This document shows positions 57,656 to 64,000 of a stretch of 64,000 nt of DNA, in pieces. The notes under the pieces were generated by a model. That model saw nothing but the letters and a program-made list of their open reading frames with translations. It was not told where the DNA came from and searched no databases. A program made the position numbers and the translations under genes. Source of the DNA: Sulfitobacter sp. SK012 (GTDB lineage Bacteria > Pseudomonadota > Alphaproteobacteria > Rhodobacterales > Rhodobacteraceae); the NCBI RefSeq assembly GCF_003352085.1, contig NZ_CP025804.1, forward strand, positions 2,542,001 to 2,606,000, in the 5' to 3' direction. How positions within the stretch are numbered: the stretch's first letter is position 1; each line of letters starts with the position of its first letter.

Positions 57656-59218
57656 ATGACACAAATATCCCATGATCGCCTTCTCATCATCGACTTTGGC
57701 AGCCAGGTTACGCAGCTGATTGCGCGCCGCCTGCGTGAGCTAAATGTCTATTGCGAGATTCACCCCTTCAATGTTGTTACTGAAGCGTTTCTGACCGATT
57801 TCGCCCCCAAGGCGGTAATCTTGTCAGGCGGCCCTGCGTCAGTCTTTGCCGAGGGCGCGCCGATGCCGCCAGCCGGCGTTTTTGATCTGGGCGTACCCGT
57901 GCTTGGCATTTGTTATGGCCAGCAGGTGATGATGCATTGCCTCGGCGGCAAAGTGGAACGCGGCCATGGCACCGCTGAATTTGGCCGTGCCTACGTTACG
58001 CCATCTCAGGACAAGCTGGACCTGCTGGACGGTTGGTTTGAAGCTGACCGCGAACAGGTCTGGATGAGCCACGGCGATCATGTCAGCAAGCTTGCCCCCG
58101 GGTTTGAAGTCTACGGCACCTCCCCTAACGCGCCGTTTGCGATCACGGCAGATATCTCGCGCAATTTCTTTGCCGTGCAATTTCATCCAGAAGTGCATCA
58201 CACCCCTAACGGCGCGCGCCTTTATGAGAATTTCATACGCATTGCCGGGTTCACGGGCGACTGGACCATGGGTGCCTACCGCGAAGAAGCCATTGCGCGC
58301 ATCCGCGAACAGGTGGGCGATTCTAAGGTCATCTGTGGTCTGTCTGGTGGGGTCGATAGCTCGGTAGCCGCCGTTCTGATCCACGAGGCGATTGGTGATC
58401 AACTGACCTGTGTGTTTGTCGACCACGGACTGCTGCGCAAAGACGAGGCACCAGAAGTGGTTAAGATGTTCCGCGACCACTACAATATGCCTTTGATCCA
58501 TGCTGACGAACAGGAGTTGTTCCTTGGTGAGCTTGATGGCGTAAGTGACCCGGAAACCAAGAGAAAGATTATCGGCAAGCTCTTTATTGACGTGTTCCAG
58601 AAACATGCAAAAGAGGTCGGAAATGCCAAATTTCTCGCTCAGGGCACATTGTATCCTGATGTGATTGAGAGCGTCTCGTTCTCAGGCGGCCCTTCGGTCA
58701 CGATCAAAAGCCACCATAACGTCGGTGGATTGCCCGAAAAGATGGGTCTCAAGCTTGTTGAACCGCTGCGAGAGTTGTTCAAAGACGAAGTACGCGCATT
58801 GGGGCGTGAATTGGGACTGCCGACAAGTTTCATTGGCCGCCACCCCTTTCCGGGTCCCGGCCTTGCGATCCGTTGTCCGGGCGAAATCACACGGCCCAAG
58901 CTCGAGATCCTGCGCGAAGCTGACGCCGTTTATATCGACCAGATCCGCAAGCACGGGCTCTATGACGAAATCTGGCAGGCGTTTGTAGCGATCCTGCCTG
59001 TGCGCACGGTCGGCGTTATGGGCGACGGGCGCACCTATGATTTTGCCTGCGCCTTGCGGGCGGTGACTTCAGTGGACGGCATGACGGCGGATTATTATCC
59101 GTTCAGCCACGAATTCCTGGGTGAGACAGCCACACGTATCATCAACGAAGTTCCCGGTATCAATCGCGTGACTTATGACATTACCTCAAAACCACCTGGC
59201 ACTATTGAGTGGGAATGA
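57656..59218 (+). CDS. guaA: GMP synthase (glutamine-hydrolysing)
   Basis: The 520-residue enzyme has a glutamine amidotransferase domain (Cys in [12 protein letters not shown], His/Glu in QFHPEVHHT) and an ATP pyrophosphatase domain ([14 protein letters not shown]) with the C-terminal dimerisation domain ending [17 protein letters not shown]. It makes GMP from XMP. ATG at 57656 is the first in frame and matches the usual N-terminus [12 protein letters not shown]. Confidence 0.97.
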   Translation: MTQISHDRLLIIDFGSQVTQLIARRLRELNVYCEIHPFNVVTEAFLTDFAPKAVILSGGPASVFAEGAPMPPAGVFDLGVPVLGICYGQQVMMHCLGGKVERGHGTAEFGRAYVTPSQDKLDLLDGWFEADREQVWMSHGDHVSKLAPGFEVYGTSPNAPFAITADISRNFFAVQFHPEVHHTPNGARLYENFIRIAGFTGDWTMGAYREEAIARIREQVGDSKVICGLSGGVDSSVAAVLIHEAIGDQLTCVFVDHGLLRKDEAPEVVKMFRDHYNMPLIHADEQELFLGELDGVSDPETKRKIIGKLFIDVFQKHAKEVGNAKFLAQGTLYPDVIESVSFSGGPSVTIKSHHNVGGLPEKMGLKLVEPLRELFKDEVRALGRELGLPTSFIGRHPFPGPGLAIRCPGEITRPKLEILREADAVYIDQIRKHGLYDEIWQAFVAILPVRTVGVMGDGRTYDFACALRAVTSVDGMTADYYPFSHEFLGETATRIINEVPGINRVTYDITSKPPGTIEWE

Positions 59219-59275
59219 GGGTCCAATAAAATCTAGTCCTTCGGAGGGGATCTTGAACCAACTGGAGGCCAGCTC

Positions 59276-60157
59276 ATGAGCACGACCGTTCGTGCCGCCC
59301 TTTGGATGCTAGGGGCAATTTTTTCGTTTTCCTGTATGGCCGTGGCTGGCCGCCTATTGGCCGAACGCCACGACACGTTTGAGATTATGATGTACCGCAG
59401 CGCCTTTGGTGCGGTGATTGTGATCGCCGTCGCTTGGGCCACGGGCGCTTGGCGGCAAATCAGTCGTCAGCAACTGGGTCTGCATTTTGTCCGTAACTTG
59501 GCGCATTTTACCGGACAGAACCTGTGGTTCTATGCCTTAACGATAATCCCGCTCGCGCAGCTGTTTGCCTTGGAGTTCACCTCGCCTTTGTGGGTGATCT
59601 TGTTAGCCCCACTTGTTCTAGGCGAAAAACTGACCCGTTTGCGGGCGCTGGCGGCGGCCATGGGATTCGTCGGTATCCTGATCGTGGTGCGGCCCAATAT
59701 TGACGCGTTGAACTCCGGGGTTTTCACTGCAGCAGGCTCGGCCATTTTCTTTGCGCTGTCGATTATGCTGACAAAACGCCTGACCCGGAAGCAGTCGATT
59801 ACCAGTATTCTGTTCTACCTAACCACCATGCAGTTGGTATTTGGCATGATCGCGGCGGGTTATGACGGCCACGTGGTTTGGCCAAATGCCTGGAGCTTGC
59901 CGTATCTTGTTGGGGTCGGTGCTGCGGGTCTACTGGCGCATTATTGTCTGACCAATGCACTGGCGATTGCCCCGGCGACGGTTGTCGCACCGATCGATTT
60001 TCTGCGCCTGCCAGCCATTGCGGTGGTGGGCATGCTGCTCTTTGGCGAAGCACTCGATGTTTGGGTGTTTGTTGGCGCAGCGGTGATTTTTGCGGCCAAT
60101 TACATAAACATATGGCGCGAAACGCGTGTTACAACCCCCGACCTGACGAAACTGTGA
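59276..60157 (+). CDS. DMT-family permease (EamA type)
   Basis: The 293-residue protein has ten membrane helices in two EamA repeats, with FALEFTSPLWVILLAPLVLGEKL (seen as LEFTSPLWVILLAPL) in the first and LRLPAIAVVGMLLFGEALDVWVFVGAAVIF in the second (seen as GEALDVWVFVG). These carriers export or import metabolites such as amino acids or S-adenosylmethionine. The substrate cannot be determined. GGAGG precedes the ATG. Confidence 0.88.
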   Translation: MSTTVRAALWMLGAIFSFSCMAVAGRLLAERHDTFEIMMYRSAFGAVIVIAVAWATGAWRQISRQQLGLHFVRNLAHFTGQNLWFYALTIIPLAQLFALEFTSPLWVILLAPLVLGEKLTRLRALAAAMGFVGILIVVRPNIDALNSGVFTAAGSAIFFALSIMLTKRLTRKQSITSILFYLTTMQLVFGMIAAGYDGHVVWPNAWSLPYLVGVGAAGLLAHYCLTNALAIAPATVVAPIDFLRLPAIAVVGMLLFGEALDVWVFVGAAVIFAANYINIWRETRVTTPDLTKL

Positions 60158-60263
60158 CGTTAGGGCACAATCAAATACTGACCCTGCGTCACGAATTGCT
60201 TTGAAACCCCGTTTAATGCCTAAGGTTTCGAATAACGATTTGAGTTTGTCGGGGGGACAACAA

Positions 60264-61406
60264 ATGAAAAAGAAGCTACTCGCATCCGTTGCGTTTTCTC
60301 TTAGCGCGTACACAGCACAAGCTGGTGGTCTAGACCGTTCTGGTCAGGACATTGGTATCATCTTCGAGTCTGGCAACCTGTTCGAGCTTTCATTTGGTCT
60401 GGTAAACCCCAGCCTTACTGGCGTCGAGAACGGCAGCACGTTGACGACGAATGATATTGGCAACGTAGCCGATAACTTCAGCGTACTCAGCGCTGGCCTG
60501 CGCTACAAAATTAACGAAAAGCTCTCAGTGGCGTTGATTGTCGACGAGCCTTATGGATCCGACATTAACTATCCCGGTGATAGCGCAGTAACTGCGTTGG
60601 GCGGCACACAAGCTATTGTGGACAGCATCGCGCTGACTGCTTTGGCCCGTTACAAGTTCAACAACAACTGGAGCGCGCATGGTGGTATCCGCTATCAAGA
60701 GATTGAAGCGGATGTTGTTTTGGGCGGCAATGCATATGGCCCGCTGAATGGCTACCGTGCGGAGTTTGATTCCGAAGGTGCATTTGGTTTCGTCGTTGGC
60801 GCGGCATTCGAAAAGCCAGAAATCGCCTTACGTGTCTCGCTGACATACAGCTCCAAGATCACGCATGACTTGCCCACCAAAGAAACCATCGGCGGCAATC
60901 CCGTTGCACTGCCTGGTGTGACCGAAGTTGTCGCCCCCGAGAGCCTTAATCTGGAATTCCAAACCGGTATTGCCAAGGATACTCTGGTCTTTGGCTCCAT
61001 TCGCTACGCCCGCTACAGCGACACAATTGTGTCACCAGCGTTTTTTGACTCCGTTGTGAACGGAGCCGATTCTGGCGACAGCCTGACAGACCTCGAAGAC
61101 TCGACCGATATCGAGATTGGCTTTGCCCGTCGCTTTAACGACCAGTGGTCTGGTTCCATTGCCTTTGGGTACGAAAGCAGGGGCGAAGATGATCTCGTAT
61201 CGCCATTGAACCCGAGAAATGGTGCGCAATATGTCTCTCTTGGCGCAAAATATCAGGTCAATGAACAAATCGCACTTAGTGGCGGCATTCGCTATACCAT
61301 GCTGGGTGATGCGCAGCCGGAAACAGGCACACCGGACACCGCCCGGGCCAACTTTGATGATAACTCAGCCGTGTCTGCTGGGTTCAAGATCTCCTATTCG
61401 TTCTAA
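60264..61406 (+). CDS. FadL/OmpP1-family outer membrane porin
   Basis: The 380-residue protein has a signal peptide (MKKKLLASVAFSLSAYTAQA) and a mature part of alternating beta strands ending in Phe (FKISYSF), as in outer-membrane barrels. SVLSAGLRYKINEKLSVALIVDEPYGSDINYP (seen as VDEPYGSDINYP) matches the FadL family, which takes up long-chain fatty acids or other hydrophobic compounds. The ATG at 60264 follows GGGGGGA. It has its own terminator. Confidence 0.9.
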   Translation: MKKKLLASVAFSLSAYTAQAGGLDRSGQDIGIIFESGNLFELSFGLVNPSLTGVENGSTLTTNDIGNVADNFSVLSAGLRYKINEKLSVALIVDEPYGSDINYPGDSAVTALGGTQAIVDSIALTALARYKFNNNWSAHGGIRYQEIEADVVLGGNAYGPLNGYRAEFDSEGAFGFVVGAAFEKPEIALRVSLTYSSKITHDLPTKETIGGNPVALPGVTEVVAPESLNLEFQTGIAKDTLVFGSIRYARYSDTIVSPAFFDSVVNGADSGDSLTDLEDSTDIEIGFARRFNDQWSGSIAFGYESRGEDDLVSPLNPRNGAQYVSLGAKYQVNEQIALSGGIRYTMLGDAQPETGTPDTARANFDDNSAVSAGFKISYSF

Positions 61407-61429
61407 AACGATTTGGATTGAAGTTTTGG

Positions 61430-61462
61430 GGCCCGTCGCAACACTGCGGCGGGCCTTTTCGC
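61430..61462 (+). terminator. Intrinsic terminator of the FadL-like gene
   Basis: An 11-bp stem (61430-61440 with 61445-61455, one G-T pair) with an ACAC loop is followed by TTTTC. It lies 23 bp after the stop codon. The following 236 bases up to the next gene show nothing further. Confidence 0.85.
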
Positions 61463-61698
61463 ATCTATCGCGAAACGAAGCCGCTAGGCCTCTTTGCATG
61501 ACGGCTCAAGAACCATTTTGGCCCCCACTTAGCCGAACCGATGCTGCTGGAGATGATTTAGGGAAACAACGCCCCCTTCGGCTGACCCAGGCTTTGGCCT
61601 CCAGTCATTGGGGTTGATGGTGTTCACTAGGCGGGTCCTTGCGGTGTTGCGCCCGCGCGGCTAGGAAAGGCGGCAAGATTTCACAAGGATTCACCGCA

Positions 61699-62547
61699 AT
61701 GCTCTATCCCGATGCCGCCGCGTGGCAGGCCGCCGCACACCGCAAGGTGCTGGTTTTTAGCATGTCGGGTCTGGGCAAGACGCATTTGGCGCATCTTTTG
61801 CGCGGCGAAGGCAATTGGTTTCACTATTCCATCGATTACCGCATTGGCACGCGCTATCTGGGTGAAACAATCATCGATAACGCAAAAGCAGAAGCGATGA
61901 AGGTGCCGTTCTTACGTGATCTTTTGTTAACCGACAGCATCTATATCGGCTCCAACATCACGTTTAACAACCTCAGCCCTGTCGCCACATGGTTGGGTAA
62001 ACCCGGCGATCCGGACAAGGGCGGCCTGCCCATGGAGGAATACGCCCGCCGTCAGGGTCTATTTCGTGACGCAGAAATCGCGGCCCTGCAAGAGACCGCC
62101 CATTTCACCCAACGCGCACAGTCACTTTATGGCTATCCACATTTCATCTGCGATACGGGCGGATCGATTTGTGAGTGGATCACACCGGGGGATGATGCCG
62201 ACCCGCTTTTGGCAGAGTTGGCAAAAAATGCACTTCTGATTTGGATCGAAGGGTCAGATGATCACACCCAAGAGCTGATCCGCCGCTTTGACCGTGCCCC
62301 AAAACCGATGGCCTACCAGCCCGCCTTTTTGGCCGATGCATGGGCGGAATACTTGATTGAAAACAACGTGGCAGAAGACAAAGTTGATCCAGATGCATTT
62401 GTGCGCTGGACCTTCGCACGAGCGCTGGCGCACCGCCAACCACGCTACGCAGACCTTGCGCGCCACGGCATTACCGTCACCGCGGATGAAGTGGCCGGCT
62501 TGACCTGCGAGGATGACTTTACCGCCCTTGTCTCAAGCAAACTTTAG
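61699..62547 (+). CDS. P-loop ATPase-like protein of unknown function
   Basis: The 282-residue protein starts with a short helix and the loop SMSGLGKTHLAHLL (21-34), a Walker A motif in which the first Gly of GxxxxGKT is replaced by Ser. A possible Walker B is FICDTGGSICEW near 151. The rest, with FHYSIDYRIGTRYLG and FLADAWAEYLIENNV, fits no family I can name. The ATG at 61699 gives the shortest leader before the P-loop. It precedes metA by 98 bp, but no functional link is evident. Confidence 0.7.
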   Translation: MLYPDAAAWQAAAHRKVLVFSMSGLGKTHLAHLLRGEGNWFHYSIDYRIGTRYLGETIIDNAKAEAMKVPFLRDLLLTDSIYIGSNITFNNLSPVATWLGKPGDPDKGGLPMEEYARRQGLFRDAEIAALQETAHFTQRAQSLYGYPHFICDTGGSICEWITPGDDADPLLAELAKNALLIWIEGSDDHTQELIRRFDRAPKPMAYQPAFLADAWAEYLIENNVAEDKVDPDAFVRWTFARALAHRQPRYADLARHGITVTADEVAGLTCEDDFTALVSSKL

Positions 62548-62645
62548 GGCGCACGCAGCCGTGAAGCTGCGGGTCTTGAGCGATCCCACCCAAACCGCTA
62601 TTTGAAACGCCATCCCTCACGACCCAGTAGGAGCCGACCCAAACC

Positions 62646-63563
62646 ATGCCGATCAAGATTCCAGCCACCCTGCCCGCTTTTGACGTGCTCACCCGTGAAG
62701 GCGTGATGGTGTTGGATGAAGATATGGCACACCGGCAGGACATTCGGCCCCTACGGATCGCGCTCTTGAACCTGATGCCCAAGAAAATTCAGACGGAAAA
62801 CCAATTTGCCCGTTTGATCGGTGCCACGCCTCTGCAAATCGAGCTGAGCTTGCTGCGGATGTCTGACCACCAGACCCGCAACACAACCGCAGCCCACATG
62901 GAGAGCTTTTATCAACCGTTTGAGGCCATTGAGAGCCAGAAATTTGACGGGCTGATCATCACAGGCGCACCGATTGAACATTTGGCTTTTCCGGACGTGA
63001 CCTATTGGGATGAATTGCGCCGGATCATGGACTGGACCCAGACCAATGTGCACTCGACTTTTGGTGTTTGCTGGGGCGGCATGGCAATGATCAATCACTT
63101 TCACGGAGTCGACAAACATATGTTGGCCGAAAAGGCTTTTGGCTGTTTTCGGCACCAAAACTTGGCACCCGCTTCGCCGTATTTGCGCGGGTTTTCAGAT
63201 GATTGCGTGATCCCAGTGTCGCGCTGGACCGAAATGAAGCAAGCCGAAGTTGACGCGGCCCCAGGCCTTACCACATTGCTGGGAAGCGAAGATGCAGGGC
63301 CATGCTTGGTTGAGGATGCCGATCACCGTGCACTCTATATTTTCAACCACTTTGAATACGACCGCGACACGCTGAAACAAGAATACGACCGTGACGTGGC
63401 CTCTGGCACGGCGATTAATGTGCCGGTGAACTACTACCCCGGTGATGATCCGAGCAAACCGCCGTTAAATCGTTGGCGCAGCCACGCGCATTTGCTTTAT
63501 GGCAACTGGATCAACGAAATCTATCAATCCACGTCCTACGATCTTCAAGACATTGGCGCGTAA
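62646..63563 (+). CDS. metA: Homoserine O-acyltransferase MetA, predicted acetyl-CoA specific
   Basis: The 305-residue enzyme has the catalytic triad in place: Cys142 (FGVCWGG), His235 and Glu237 (FNHFEYD). Residue 111 is Glu ([11 protein letters not shown]); in this family Glu at 111 goes with acetyl-CoA, and Gly with succinyl-CoA. It therefore likely makes O-acetylhomoserine for methionine synthesis. AGGAG lies at about 14 bases upstream of the ATG. It follows a leader with a GC hairpin. Confidence 0.94.
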   Translation: MPIKIPATLPAFDVLTREGVMVLDEDMAHRQDIRPLRIALLNLMPKKIQTENQFARLIGATPLQIELSLLRMSDHQTRNTTAAHMESFYQPFEAIESQKFDGLIITGAPIEHLAFPDVTYWDELRRIMDWTQTNVHSTFGVCWGGMAMINHFHGVDKHMLAEKAFGCFRHQNLAPASPYLRGFSDDCVIPVSRWTEMKQAEVDAAPGLTTLLGSEDAGPCLVEDADHRALYIFNHFEYDRDTLKQEYDRDVASGTAINVPVNYYPGDDPSKPPLNRWRSHAHLLYGNWINEIYQSTSYDLQDIGA

Positions 63564-64000
63564 GACTTTGATACTACTTGCCCTTACTGTGGTAATAATC
63601 TTGGTGGTGCAGGTTTCAGCCACGCTTCGCGAACGCGCTGCCAACAGGGCTTATCCTCCCGTTGGCCAGATTGTTGAAGTCGACGGTACGCCGTTGCATG
63701 TGCTTATCCAAGGCAGCGGACCTGATCTGGTGTTGATCCACGGGGCCAGCGGCAACCTGCGAGATTTCACTCTAGATTTCGCTGATCGCCTGAGTGATCG
63801 TTACCGTGTCATCATGTTGGACCGTCCCGGCCTTGGCGCGACAGCGCGGTTGCCGGGATACGCCGGCGCTTGGACCGCCAGTTCCGAGAGCCCGCAAGAA
63901 CAAGCCATCTTTTTGCAAAAAGCCGCCGATATCGTCGGTGTGCAGACCCCAATTGTTATGGGCCATTCTTATGGTGGTGCCGTCGCCCTCGCATGGGCGC
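63553..64000 (+). CDS. Alpha/beta hydrolase, N-terminal part
   Basis: This frame runs off the right edge after 149 codons. It has a membrane or signal segment ([14 protein letters not shown]) and then the alpha/beta hydrolase pattern: [14 protein letters not shown] (oxyanion HG), [12 protein letters not shown] and the nucleophile elbow GHSYGG near residue 138. The start is uncertain: TTG at 63553, overlapping the end of metA by 11 bp, gives a basic N-terminus (LARKT), and TTG at 63568 is also possible. The substrate is unknown. Confidence 0.75.
   Translation, partial: MARKTLILLALTVVIILVVQVSATLRERAANRAYPPVGQIVEVDGTPLHVLIQGSGPDLVLIHGASGNLRDFTLDFADRLSDRYRVIMLDRPGLGATARLPGYAGAWTASSESPQEQAIFLQKAADIVGVQTPIVMGHSYGGAVALAWA

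Noticed and set aside
57839..58606. 255-codon frame opposite guaA
   Set aside because: guaA is fully conserved here, and the opposite frame has no domain or ribosome site.

Overview
The window reads as chromosomal DNA of an alphaproteobacterium of the Rhodobacterales (Roseobacter group). The strongest signs are the block dusB-ntrB-ntrC-ntrY-ntrX / trkA-trkH-hfq-hflX, an NtrC without the sigma-54 contact loop, a fused ispDF, a magnesium-type HemB, a bdhA/patatin neighbourhood, a non-pyrrolysine MttB-like protein and several small families typical of that order. I found no rRNA, tRNA, CRISPR array, insertion sequence or phage genes, and no plasmid replication genes. The genus cannot be fixed from the sequence alone.

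Layout. 1-6.4 kb: start of heme A synthase ctaA, trmJ, a ThiE-like protein, a divergent HupE/DUF4198 pair, pseudouridine catabolism psuK-psuG and a DUF502 membrane protein. 6.4-10 kb: patatin-like lipase, FOXRED2-like flavoprotein and 3-hydroxybutyrate dehydrogenase. 10-17.7 kb: a probable small RNA, a YejA-like binding protein, an arsC-aquaporin arsenic pair, an XRE-cupin regulator divergent from an acyl-CoA ligase/FrnE-like pair, and a LicD-like plus TagD-like pair. 18-31.5 kb: MFS pump, mfd, hemB, GNAT, Tat-type lipoprotein with SYLF domain, a PAS/degenerate-receptor protein, a hydroxyacid dehydrogenase, a penicillin-acylase-family hydrolase overlapping rluE, and DUF2177.

31.6-45.1 kb is one long minus-strand regulatory block (nitrogen two-component systems, potassium uptake, Hfq and HflX). 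It is interrupted once by two plus-strand genes, a lipoprotein and a double SnoaL protein. 45.3-51.1 kb holds ispDF-pgpA-pncC, a COQ10-like protein, hpt with a 58-residue membrane protein, two cytochromes c and lipA. 51.3-64 kb holds katG behind an Irr-type palindrome, a DoxX-like protein, a DUF6456 HTH protein, a probably frameshifted DUF6477 gene, an mttB-like gene, guaA, a DMT permease, a FadL porin, a P-loop protein, metA (predicted acetyltransferase) and the start of an alpha/beta hydrolase.

Most genes are housekeeping genes in tight overlaps: psuK/psuG, arsC/aqp, acyl-CoA ligase/dsbA-like, licD/tagD, penicillin acylase/rluE, hflX/hfq, dusB/ntrB and ispDF/pgpA/pncC. The less explained parts are the small RNA candidate, the LicD-TagD pair, the degenerate receptor-like protein, the HupE/DUF4198 pair with interlocked start codons, and several perfect palindromes in promoters.
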